A stretch of 64,000 nucleotides of DNA, from NCBI RefSeq assembly GCF_900090045.1, contig NC_041782.1, positions 2,137,001 through 2,201,000 on the forward strand, read 5' to 3'. Position numbers and translations under genes: made by a program. Within the stretch, counting starts at the first letter, position 1, and every line of letters begins with the position of its first letter. The notes under the pieces were generated by a model, which saw nothing but the letters and a program-made list of their open reading frames with translations, did no database searches and was not told the origin of the DNA. The DNA is from Plasmodium malariae. Lineage: Eukaryota; Apicomplexa; Aconoidasida; Haemosporida; Plasmodiidae. Positions 1 through 10,600 of the stretch are shown in pieces.

Positions 1-132
1 ATGTAAGAAATTATAACATTTTAAAAATCAAAAAATAAATATAAAGAAGATAAGAGAAAAAAGGATAACTTACCCCTTTTATTTTATTATTATTATTATT
101 TTTTTTTTATAAATTTCAAAAAGAAGGAAAAT

Positions 133-914
133 ATGAAAGATCCTTGTGAATATCTTGATAAAATAAACTTCAACACGAAAAGATTTCCCCAATATACTCA
201 TGTACTCAATTATAACAAGTTCGACAAATATTTTATAAAACGTCCATTTGAAATGTTATATCTGCATTTTTATTTTATTATATTTTTATTTTTATTTTTA
301 TTTAATTATATATATATTTTTTTTTTGCATGTATATAATAAAATTTAGTTGATAGAAAGCTGTCCTTCTGAGAATGAAAATGAAAAGATTGTAAGAATTT
401 GTCGATGTTGGCAATCATCGAAATTCCCTTACTGTGATGACACACATAAGGTTAAATAGGAAGCCATAAATGCATGAGCATACAGATACGTGAATATATA
501 CAAATATATATATATTTATATTATACATGAATGCTGATGTATATATTTTTATGTCCATACATAAGTGTATAGCGGTTTGTAAACATCAGCATTTATATAC
601 ATATTCTATTTTTACCCCTTTCATAGATTTTCATTGAGAATGGAGACAGTGTTGGCCCTTATGTAGCAAAGTTAGTTAGCTATAAATTATCAGATGAAGA
701 AAAATTGAAAAAGCAAAAATATAATGAAAAATATATAAAAATAAATAACAAATTGTCTTCTGATAAATCTTCTGTATTAAATGTGAGTGTCAACTGTAAA
801 CCGTACATAAATTATAAATTAAAGAAATCTGTTCTTCTTTCATTTGTTGTCCTGACATCAGCGTTACTGTATGGTAAAAAAGAAAAATTAATTAACATAT
901 ATTCAACTAATTAA
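133..914 (+). CDS. CDGSH iron-sulfur (mitoNEET-like) protein, three exons
   Basis: Exon 1 starts at the ATG at 133. Exon 2 ends at 450 (donor after cat-aag) and exon 3 is 627-914, joined in phase 0 by a clean GT..AG intron. Exons 2-3 encode the 2Fe-2S cluster motif CRCWQSSKFPYCDDTH followed by ENGDSVGP, which matches the mitoNEET/CISD pattern CxCx2(S/T)x3PxCDx2H: three Cys and one His ligand are all present, with Asp where Gly is usual. The family binds a redox-active 2Fe-2S cluster, usually at the mitochondrial outer membrane. Here the single hydrophobic segment (LLSFVVLTSALLYG) is near the C-terminus, unlike human mitoNEET, whose anchor is N-terminal. The exon 1/2 junction is uncertain: donor 255 (GTTATA) with acceptor before 360 keeps frame, and donor about 202 with acceptor before 349 also does. 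It converges on the ABC transporter gene. Confidence 0.8.
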
Positions 915-1641
915 AACAGGGAAAGTGAATATTAAAAACGAAAATTTTTAATTATAACAAATATAATTTTCACATGATGCAATTATTTAGTGCAATATTA
1001 AGTATTAATTGGTATTTATTGCATACATTTTTGGTGTTATCGGATGGATGTAGATAATTGCATTTATAAATTTTTTTTTTTTTTGCAACATTTGTCTATA
1101 TGCATAAGTATGTGTGTGGATAAATATATATATATATATATGTGTGTACACATATATTTTTGCATAACGATTGAAGAGTTTTCTCATGAAATTTGAATTA
1201 AAGAAATAACAGTCATGTAAATAAATAACATTACATATAGGAGGAAAGTAGATATATCCCATTAACATATACGGAATGGCACAAATTAAATTTTGTCAAT
1301 TTTTTAAGTTTTTTGAAGTTGAATGATTAAAGAAAAACACATATAGTTATGTATATATATTTGTATGAATTCAAATATATATGCACTGAAAATAGTTAAA
1401 ATATATAACAATTACATTTTGGAGGAAGTGTTAAATATAAAACAATTTAATTATTTACATGGGTATTAAAAAATGAATAAAAAAAAAAAAAAATCATCAG
1501 TTTAACTTCTCAAAATTAGTGAAAAACAAAAAAAGCCAAATAACACAGAAATTAAAGAATAATTTTTATGTTAAATAGAAACAAATAATATATATACGAA
1601 TTACAATTATATAAATGTTTTATTGAAAAAGGACACATTAG

Positions 1642-1677
1642 TTTGGTAAATTTTTTATTTTTTTATTTTTTACCAAA
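1642..1677. repeat. Short inverted repeat in convergent intergenic region
   Basis: The 9-base arm tttggtaaa at 1642-1650 is the exact complement of tttaccaaa at 1669-1677, with an 18-base T-rich loop. It lies between the 3' ends of two converging genes and just before a second, stronger hairpin, so a role at transcript ends is possible. That role is inference only. Confidence 0.45.
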
Positions 1678-1697
1678 AAATTAGAACATTTTTTGTA

Positions 1698-1757
1698 ATG
1701 TTATAATTCATATTTATAAAGAAAATTAATATGAAAGTAGGATATGAATTATAACAT
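1698..1757. repeat. Perfect 16-bp inverted repeat (potential hairpin)
   Basis: The arm atgttataattcatat at 1698-1713 is perfectly complementary to atatgaattataacat at 1742-1757, with a 28-base spacer. A perfect 16-bp stem is long even for AT-rich DNA. It sits in the 1.1-kb convergent interval between the CDGSH gene and the ABC transporter, beside a stretch of unusually high GC (about 1765-1960). It could be part of a structured non-coding RNA or a 3'-end signal; the function is unknown. Confidence 0.55.
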
Positions 1758-2041
1758 ATGAAATTCGAATCTTTGTATGGCATTTATTCGAATTTTAGTG
1801 ACTGTGCCTTTTACCATAGAACTGCAAATAGAGCATGTGATCGATGATTTGCCGGATTTTACATACCAAGGATTTCATTTTTGTTTTAAGCATATCGGAT
1901 GTACACTGTACATATGTAGATTATTAAGCCCATACAAATGGTCTATCACAATGTACATACAAACATAAAAATATATATATAAACAACTGCCCATACCAAC
2001 AATTACGTACCCACCTACAAATTTAACTATTTACTTTCATG

Positions 2042-5000
2042 CTAAATTTCATTAAGCTTCTTGGCATACACACTGTTCCTGTTCTGTTCCAATTTCACTC
2101 TTAAACCTTGTTCTATAATTTTTCCATCCTTTAAAACATAAATATAGTCACATCGATTAATTGTCGTAATTTTATGAGAAAGATTTATTATAGTACAATT
2201 AGGTAAGTAGTTTTTAATACTTGAAAAAATTTTTAGCTCATTTACTGAATCCAAAGCATTAAATGCTTCATCTAATATTAGAATGTTCGGTTTTTTTATA
2301 ATAGCTCTAGCTAAGGATATTTTTTGCTTCTGCCCGCCTGACAAAATTTTTTCATTAATATTATGAAAGAATTTGTTTTTGTATGAATTTATTAAATCAT
2401 TTATACGAACAATTTTAGACACTTTTATTATTTCTTTATATAGTTTTTTTATGAAGTGCACTTTATATTTGTTATAACTTTTTTTTTTTCTCTGCTCTTC
2501 TAGTAACTTTGTATTTATTTCTTTTCCACACATTAGGCATTTTTTGAAATGTGAAAAATTGTTTTGCTCATTCATCTCGTTATTCGTAGAAATCTGTTCA
2601 TTTATCTCGTTGGTACTAATAATTTGTTTGTTTAAACTTTGAGCATTCTTTATTTTTTTGTTTTCTTCATCATTTTCATTTGTAGTATTATCATTATCAG
2701 AAGAAAATAAGTGTACACAACTGTTTATATTAATTTTATTAAATTTGAAATTGTATTTTAAATAGGATAAATTCTTACTAGATTTTAATCTACAGTTATA
2801 GGAATAAAGTATGTTGTATATTATGCTATCACTAAATAAATATGTTTCTTCCTCTACGACTGATATTTTTTTTGTTAAAATATATTTTGATATATTCTCA
2901 ATATTTTCATTATCCAATAATATATTTCCATAAGTCTTATTATATAATCTAGCACATAATTTCGATAGATCATTTTTCCCCGAATCATTGTAACATAAAA
3001 TTCCATATGTATATTTATTCGAAAAGCGTAAATTAATGTTTGATAAAATTTTATTCTTCGGATATTTTGCAAAATAGAAATCCACATTTTCAAAAACTAA
3101 TGTGCTTCCTTTTTTAGCATCTTTTATATTATCTAATATTAAATTTTCGTTTATGTTTTTATAATTTTCATCAATAAATTTTAAAATCTCTAATTCTTTG
3201 ATAGCATTTTGGATTATATATGGCAATGCACTATTCAAATTTTTTGTTTTTTTGTTTTTTTTGTTTTTAGTTTTTTTCATTATTTCTTCCTCACTCATGC
3301 ATGCATGTGCCGATGAGGATAAAGTTGTTTTTTCTCTCTTCTGTTCTTCCTGTTCATTCTGCAATTGAAATTCACTAATTTTATGTGTATCTCCGATACA
3401 TATTCCAGTGTTATCATTTTTTCTCATATTACTATAAATGCTGCTGGAGCTATTACTTGTGCTATTACTACTATCTACAGTAGCATTTTCGTTTTTATCA
3501 AGACTTGTGGTCAAATCTATTATAGCAGTATCATTTAAAATGTCATTCATACTAATGTCATCTATAGTTGTATAATCCGCTTCACTCGTATTATTTCTGC
3601 TAGAGGTATTACTATTTCCAGATATGTTATTATCGGATATAATGACACCTGCAGTTTTCGACTTTTTTTCTACAATGTTTATAGGAGTTTTTTTTTCCTT
3701 CTTATAATAAAATTTGGAATAATTATAAAATAAGAAAGTTAGTAGAATAATATATAACGTGTCATTTGTTATGTTACTCAACTTTAGGATACTTTTTTTG
3801 TCTTGAATAGATAATTTTTTGAAAGAGCTAATGTTATCAAACATAAACAGAAATTCTTCACTTATGTAATTATATCTTTCTTCATATAATTTTAATATTA
3901 ACAATATGATATTTTTTTTATATTTGGTTCTTAAAAAATTTATAAATTTTTTATCTAGCTTATATTTGATTATAAGTTCATGTTCATTTTTAATGAAATT
4001 ATATATTTCTTGAATATTTATATCAGGTTTATTTTTTTTTAATATATTTGATATTTTTTCATTTTTATTATAGGAATTATCTACCGCTACATTTTTCATA
4101 TGAGTTTGTGGTAAGTTACTAAATTGAACTTCCTCCTTCAAAGTTTGAGAAAAATCAACTATCGTTTTTTTTTCATCTAATGGAATTGTAAATTTTCCAT
4201 TCGTTGAAATATTGTTCGTATTACTTTCTGTTTGGTGATAAATTCCCTCCTCTTTAATGTTTGTCTGTGTATTGTTAAGAGAATTTCCGTTTATATTTTT
4301 TTTGAATTGCCTGTCTTCAATAAATGCAAGGGAAATAATATTATCCTCTTTCAAACTTTTTCTGTCACTTATGAACAATTTGCATAAATTATTATAATTT
4401 CTTTCAAATAGTTTCAAATAATTAGGTTTAATAATATTGGCAACATATTCAGCATTTTTTTGAATGGCTTGAAATTTTTTTATAAGGGGGTATTTAAGTA
4501 TTACATTTTTTATATCAACAAAATTGTAAAGATTTGTAAAATGATATTTATTAGAACTCAATTTATTCTGACTGTTACTCATAGATTCCTTTTCAATTAA
4601 TTTTATGATATCCTCTGCATTACCTATAAGTTCTTGGACTCTTGAATATTGTTGTTCAATAGTGCATGACTGGGATATAATATTTTGCATGTATATAACT
4701 GAAGAAATAACAGTTCTAGAATCTGAATAAATATTATTTTTTAAGGTTCTTTTACTTAAAATTAGGGTTACTATAAGGGTTAACATATCAATCAAACGTA
4801 TTAAAAGCTTTTCTATACTATATAATAAACCTAATTTCATTCTACACATATAAATATTATCTAAAGATTTTGTGAATTTTTCTATTTCTTTATTATGTGT
4901 ATTGAAGGTGTTTATAAGAGAAAAATTATTGATGGATTCTTCTACAATATTATTTGAATATGCAACATCATTACTCTCTTCTTTTGCCAATTTACGAAAA

Positions 5001-6019
5001 ATATTTGAAAAAAATATAGAAATATTCGAAATAGTTATAACGATAAGGAAGGAAACTATAAATAGGTGTACATTTATTTTATACAGAAAATAAAAAGACA
5101 ATACCATTTTTATAATATTTCTTAACAGTACAATAATGTTAGTGGTAAATATATCAATTAATTCAGAAGAATCTAAGTTTAATCTACTTATCAATTCTCC
5201 TCTACCTTTTTTCTTAAAGTAGTTTATATGTTTATACAGCAATACTCTAAATAGATGATTCTGCAATTTGTTTGTACTTAAATATGCACATACATTAAAT
5301 ATATATGACCGAAAGGATGACAATAATATGCCTAATAGGGAAATTAATACATACTTATAAATAGGATTATTAAATTTAAAATAATTTATCAATGATATCA
5401 TACATGGCGAATTGTTCTTTTGGACAATTGTTGAACTCCTATCCATTACATAAGAGAGCGTTTTTGATAAAAAGATAGGAATAAAAGAATCAACAACTGA
5501 AGATATGATGGTTAATAAAAATCCCACGAGAAACATGTATTTACTTTCTCGTATTATTTTAAATAGTCTTGCTACATCATTTAACAAGCTATTTTTGTAT
5601 TTACCCTTTTCCAACATTTTCGAATATATACTTGCGAAAATATTTTTTTCGTCAGATATTTCATCCTCTTTTCTATTATGTAGGGAGAGAAAAAAAACAT
5701 TATTTCTTTTGACATAATTTAATTTTTTTTTTTGGTTCCATTGTTTAATTCTTTTTCTTCCATTTAACAAATAATTTATTTTGTTAAAATGTAACTTACA
5801 ATTTTTCTTTCTTTCTAGAACACATTTTCTATTTACGAAACTATAGAAATGATTTTTGTTTTGCTTTTTATTTTTACATTTTATACAACACTCGATGGAA
5901 CAAACATTTTTTAGCTTATTCTGTTTCATACAGTATTCGTTTTTGTGTAACACATTTTTAGATAAACAACATTCGTAGGTTAAGATATAAACAAATAAAA
6001 AATTGTGTAAAAATTTCAT
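2042..6019 (-). CDS. ABCB4: ABC transporter B family half-transporter (ABCB4-like)
   Basis: A single 1325-residue frame starts at the ATG at 6019. Order: hydrophobic N-terminal leader followed by a Cys/Lys-rich stretch; an ABC type-1 membrane domain at about residues 155-455; a long low-complexity linker (Asn/Ser/Lys-rich, to about 960); then one nucleotide-binding domain. The NBD has a canonical signature LSGGQKQKISLARA (about 1227), Walker B ILILDEAFNALD (about 1250) and H-loop His (NLSHK, about 1283). The Walker A region reads CYNDSGKND (about 1014): the Gly-Lys remains, but the first Gly and the Ser/Thr after Lys are replaced. The Q-loop has Glu where Gln is usual (VVEEETYLF, about 1057). 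An insert of about 130 residues with a CLMC pair separates Q-loop and signature. It is half-size, so it should dimerise. The substrate is unknown. The symbol rests on domain layout and its place next to CLAG, recalled from P. falciparum chromosome 3. Confidence 0.85.
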   Translation of the reverse strand: MKFLHNFLFVYILTYECCLSKNVLHKNEYCMKQNKLKNVCSIECCIKCKNKKQNKNHFYSFVNRKCVLERKKNCKLHFNKINYLLNGRKRIKQWNQKKKLNYVKRNNVFFLSLHNRKEDEISDEKNIFASIYSKMLEKGKYKNSLLNDVARLFKIIRESKYMFLVGFLLTIISSVVDSFIPIFLSKTLSYVMDRSSTIVQKNNSPCMISLINYFKFNNPIYKYVLISLLGILLSSFRSYIFNVCAYLSTNKLQNHLFRVLLYKHINYFKKKGRGELISRLNLDSSELIDIFTTNIIVLLRNIIKMVLSFYFLYKINVHLFIVSFLIVITISNISIFFSNIFRKLAKEESNDVAYSNNIVEESINNFSLINTFNTHNKEIEKFTKSLDNIYMCRMKLGLLYSIEKLLIRLIDMLTLIVTLILSKRTLKNNIYSDSRTVISSVIYMQNIISQSCTIEQQYSRVQELIGNAEDIIKLIEKESMSNSQNKLSSNKYHFTNLYNFVDIKNVILKYPLIKKFQAIQKNAEYVANIIKPNYLKLFERNYNNLCKLFISDRKSLKEDNIISLAFIEDRQFKKNINGNSLNNTQTNIKEEGIYHQTESNTNNISTNGKFTIPLDEKKTIVDFSQTLKEEVQFSNLPQTHMKNVAVDNSYNKNEKISNILKKNKPDINIQEIYNFIKNEHELIIKYKLDKKFINFLRTKYKKNIILLILKLYEERYNYISEEFLFMFDNISSFKKLSIQDKKSILKLSNITNDTLYIILLTFLFYNYSKFYYKKEKKTPINIVEKKSKTAGVIISDNNISGNSNTSSRNNTSEADYTTIDDISMNDILNDTAIIDLTTSLDKNENATVDSSNSTSNSSSSIYSNMRKNDNTGICIGDTHKISEFQLQNEQEEQKREKTTLSSSAHACMSEEEIMKKTKNKKNKKTKNLNSALPYIIQNAIKELEILKFIDENYKNINENLILDNIKDAKKGSTLVFENVDFYFAKYPKNKILSNINLRFSNKYTYGILCYNDSGKNDLSKLCARLYNKTYGNILLDNENIENISKYILTKKISVVEEETYLFSDSIIYNILYSYNCRLKSSKNLSYLKYNFKFNKININSCVHLFSSDNDNTTNENDEENKKIKNAQSLNKQIISTNEINEQISTNNEMNEQNNFSHFKKCLMCGKEINTKLLEEQRKKKSYNKYKVHFIKKLYKEIIKVSKIVRINDLINSYKNKFFHNINEKILSGGQKQKISLARAIIKKPNILILDEAFNALDSVNELKIFSSIKNYLPNCTIINLSHKITTINRCDYIYVLKDGKIIEQGLRVKLEQNRNSVYAKKLNEI

Positions 6020-6590
6020 GTTTTTTTATATTTTTTTTTTTTATGAACTACATATTGTCCTTTATATGTCCTGAAAATAGTTAATAAGTTTTTTATGTGT
6101 ACATAAAAGCTTCTTTTATTCCTATATATTTTTTAACTGTATGCGTTTATCTTAGCTTGTTTACGTTTGCTTTACATTTAGATCCTTTTCTTCTTTTCTC
6201 ATATCTCCTTATTTCGCCCATCTATAATTATTTTGTTATATGCATTTATTCTTTTTATTTTCTTTCCTCTGCTAACCTATTGTTTATAATGTGATTAATA
6301 CTTTCTTATTTGCCACTTCTTGTATTTCCGGCTGCCGTTTGGACCTTCTTAAGCTGTTACAATTAATGTATAGTATGTGAAATAATCCTTCTTATTTTAC
6401 TCATTTTTTTTCATTACTGTTGACAAGAAAAATAGCCTTTTTAGTACATTAATATTGACAGTGTTATTATTGACAAATCGTATGTGTTTAATATTCCGTA
6501 AGGTACCTTTTTTATTCTTATTTTTACACAATGATATGCAGTATATACAGCAAGCGAATGCTTACATGCATAGGTACGTACATCAGTACG

Positions 6591-6623
<33 letters not shown>

Positions 6624-7671
6624 ATAGATACATATATTTTGTGCTGGTTTTTTCTTTTCGTCGCTTCCTCTTCAAGAATTATGAAATGAAATTTTTTTGC
6701 GTAAAAAGAAATACATGGCAAAAAATACATTTACACTATATCTCAAGTATCTACATAAAATAAATGACTTTCCTTCTTTAATATTATAAAGCATCATTTA
6801 TTTTATTTTTTTCTTTCCTTTTAGAAGAAGTTAAGCATTCAATAATATTATGTTTCAATAACAAGTTGTGATTTAAAAAAAAAAAAAAAAATGCGTACAT
6901 TAAAAGATATTGACAGAAATTCGTGATTTTCGCAAAGAAGCAAAAAGTGCTATCTATAAGATATTCTTAGCGTTTAAATAAAAAATTTTTAGATGTATTT
7001 ATTTGTTAGATTTTGAAATAAGATGTTTTAAAAAGAAAAAATTGTAATTAAAAAAATATTAGAAAAATATTAGAAAAATATTAGAAAAATATTAGAAAAA
7101 TATTAAAAAAATAATAAAAAAATTATTAAAAAAAATATTAAAAAAATCAAAATAAACATCAAAAAAATAAAAAAAACATCAAAAAAAACATCAAAAAAAA
7201 CAAAACAATTATCAAAATAATTATAAACAAAAACAAAAAATAAGTTTTAAGGGGAGACATATAAAACAAAAATGCATTTATTAATCATATTTTAAATATT
7301 AATTTAATATATATGAATTAAAAAGTTTTAATTTAAAAATTGACAATAAAAAAAAAAAAGTTATTAAAAAGTTAAATCTTACAATGTGCAATATGCAGTA
7401 GGTAATATTACTTGTATAGAACTACACTAATCAAGTTAATTTCACGGCACTTTCTGTTTTGCTGTACATTGTTATTTATTCTATTTTGTTATATGTTTAC
7501 ATATATGTATTTCATAATATAAGTATCATGAAATGTTGTGGGAGTTTTTTGTTTCTTTCTTCATTTCTTAATTTCTCTTTTCTTTTTTTTTTTTTTTATT
7601 TCATTTAACGTTTTTATGCCGTTTTTCCTCTTTATGTCGTAAGACTCAATATTTCTTAAAGATGATCTAAA
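6020..7671. other. Intergenic: ABC transporter upstream region and CLAG 3' region
   Basis: There is no supported gene in these 1.65 kb. The interval holds the promoter side of the ABC transporter, a (TA)n tract at about 6591-6619, a long A-rich block (7040-7240) with short tandem repeats, and a T-rich block before the CLAG stop. Open frames at 6097-6294 and 6455-6763 are T-rich and microsatellite-driven and are not convincing genes. Confidence 0.6.
7061..7104. repeat. 11-bp tandem repeat, four copies
   Basis: Four consecutive exact copies of agaaaaatatt start at 7061, 7072, 7083 and 7094 and grade into irregular aaaaaatatt units. It is an AT-rich minisatellite in the CLAG 3' flank with no coding role. 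Confidence 0.8.
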
Positions 7672-10600
7672 TTAGAGTTCTTCAGAATAATTAAAAGATA
7701 TAGAATTTTTATCATTCAAAAATTTTTCATCTTCATCTAAACCATCGAAAAAAGAATTATCATCTACATATACTAAGTATGCATCTTTAAGCAAAGCGTC
7801 AGTTACTTGTGGAGATAACATAGATATATTTCCTTTAAAATTTTGTAATAAAGGATTATCACTATCATTTTTAGCTTGCAGTCTAGCTTTGATTGATTCC
7901 TCCATGTAACCAGTTCTTTCAATATTGATTAATTTTTTACGTACAAATTTTAAAACTTTATCGGTAGTAAATCTTCTAAATTGTGTCCTAACAAGGTTAG
8001 TGACATAATATTCGAATACACGGTAAAATCTGTGTAGAACACGAATATTATTTACAAATATATAAACGAAAGTTTGATATATAGCATATAATCGCATAAA
8101 ATTAAAAAAAAATACTGTTCCTAATAAACCATTAATTACTCGTTTAATAGTATCAAATATTAGAGCATGAACAACTGGTTTTTTTTTTATAATTTTATAT
8201 AAGTCATAATTTACAGATAAGCTCTTATTTGTTTGGTTACGCAAATTCGCGAGAAAAGATTCTGGGAATACAGTACCAGTTTGAATGAATAAATTGGACA
8301 TAACATATGCTGTTATGAGACCCATAGGTTTGCCGACATCTGGCCATTGAAGTTTATTATATATAAAATTAAGTTCATTTGGATTACTATGAACATCCTG
8401 AATTCTCAATACGAAAAATGTTAAATTAAGACCTATATATTTTCTATTAATATACTGAATGATCTTTTCTGAAGAATAATAATTAGGACTTGCTATAGCC
8501 TGGTTTTCACATAAAATACTTAAATTATTTAATTTCAACAATGAATATATTTTTGAACATAATAGAAACAAATTTGCGAAAATAAATGTTCTTCCATATT
8601 TTATTTGAGTTATTATCTTTTTGGCATATGGGGGTAAAAAGCTATTTTTTATCTTATCCAATATACTACCATAATATGCGTATGCGGCATTAAAGAAGGC
8701 TTTTTCTTGTAATGTCATGGATAGCATTGTTGTTGTACCATATTTTTTATCAAGCATGTTTGCATTGTTACTTAACATAATGGAAAAAATTATCTGGAAC
8801 ATGGTAAAAAATGTTTTTGCGAAAAATTTGGATGTCATAGAATTGTTGATCTCTTCTTCCCTCTCTTCTCTGCTCATTTTTGAGTAATTGTTTGAAACAT
8901 TAAAGAGAAATATATTTCCTAACCCCTGCGATGGTAAAATAAAAGGCAATATAATTTGTGATCTATTATGACAAAGATAAAGGTAAAAAATGGGGAAATT
9001 GTGCATCATGCAAAATGTGAAGAACTATTAGAGGTGTGAAAGTACGAGAAAAATATAATGAGTTGTGGAAAATATGAATAAATGTTTAACGTGTGAATAG
9101 GTGTTGAAAATGTGAAGAGATATAAAAGAGTGTGAAAGAGGGACATACCACATTAGAATAACAAAAGAGTTATATAAATAGATTATACAACCCTGGCGAA
9201 TTTTATCTCTCTACACATATATGTATTTGTATGTATGTATGTATGTATATGTATTCCGTTATCACATAAATGCACCATACCATTTTATCATTTGTCCTTT
9301 GCACGTGAAAGCTATCTTCAATTTTTCTACATAGCAAATAAACTGCTTGCAAAAAGGAGATATCTGAAAAAATATTTTTGTTAGTTTTGTATATTCCAAA
9401 CAGTTCATCCGCGACATCCTTAAAATGTTTTTCATTCATAGTGAATCCATATATAATACCATATCTGTAAAAACCTACCGAATTTCCAGCAATAGAGTGC
9501 ATATAATATAGTGTTCTATCTATTATAAATTTTGACTTTGGTGTAGATGATATGTATTTTCTTATATTGAATATATCAGCAAGGAAGATTATATCTTTGT
9601 AATTCTTTGAATATAATTCATAAGAATCTTTCATTAACATTATTCTATTATTTATATTATAATTATTATGATATCTAAATAATTGTTTTACGTGCTTTTG
9701 ATTAAAATATGATTCATATGATTTCATAATATATTTTTTCATAAGAAAATTCCATTTCTCCAATTTAGGTGCCAAAAATTTTTGAGACCTTAAACCATCT
9801 GTCATTCGTTTTCGCACATATTCATTATTGTAATTTAAAAAAAAGTAACCAATCTCAGAATTATCATACCACTCCTTAAATTTATTCTCAATCAATATAG
9901 ATAGCGCATAAGGTCGTAATTCTCCAATTGGTGGTTCATTTAGGTAACTAAAAAAATCTAACTGTAAAAAGGAATTCACATGCACCAGAAATTTGATGCT
10001 CTTTTTTATCTTCTCTATAGTTTGGCTTTTTAGCATACTCTCTAACTCTGAATGGGGGAAAATATTAGCACAGGTATGGAAATTGCTTTGAAATTTATAC
10101 TTATGCATTATATAGGTGTATATATATATATATATATATATATAAGTATATGTACATCAAAATGTGAATAAAGAGGGTAAAAAAGAAACATTTAGAAATG
10201 AAATTATGGAAAAGTTAAGTAAAGATATAAAAAGTTCATTTTCTGTCATACTTTCTATTAAGCTCATAGGCAAGTTCCTTCTAACATATAATGTGTATGA
10301 TTTTTTGACTGCAGAAGGAAACCAATAGCTTGTAGTAATTTTCCTATGAAAGGTATCCTCTTCTTTTAAACTTAAATACATAGCTTCTGCTATATTTTTA
10401 TGAGCAATATCTACGAAAACAGTAGTATGCATTAGTACTATGTACATTCGTGCGTGCAAACACAGTTAAAAGTGAATTCATTGATTTTTTTATTTTTAAT
10501 TTTAAAAAGGAATAAATATTATTACTAGTCCTTTTAAGAGGTTCTGTTACTATTATTATTATTACTATTTATTTTATTTTATATTTTATTATTTTTTTTT

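Larger units (their letters stand above)
915..2041. other. Convergent intergenic region with GC-richer island
   Basis: This interval lies between the stop codons of the CDGSH gene (+) and the ABC transporter (-), so it holds both 3' UTRs. It contains the two inverted repeats listed separately. About 1765-1960 has far fewer A/T runs than normal intergenic DNA here and is partly open on both strands (plus-strand frame 1777-1968, 63 codons). No homology was recognised, so it is not called as a gene. Confidence 0.5.

Noticed and set aside
255..348. Reading the CDGSH exon 1 frame through to the stop at 346-348
   Set aside because: The last part is Phe/Leu/Tyr low complexity from poly-T and has intron texture; the 2Fe-2S motif is in the next exon.
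6455..6763. 102-codon frame upstream of the ABC transporter
   Set aside because: It runs through a (TA)n tract and is mirrored by an equally open minus frame; no protein-like features.
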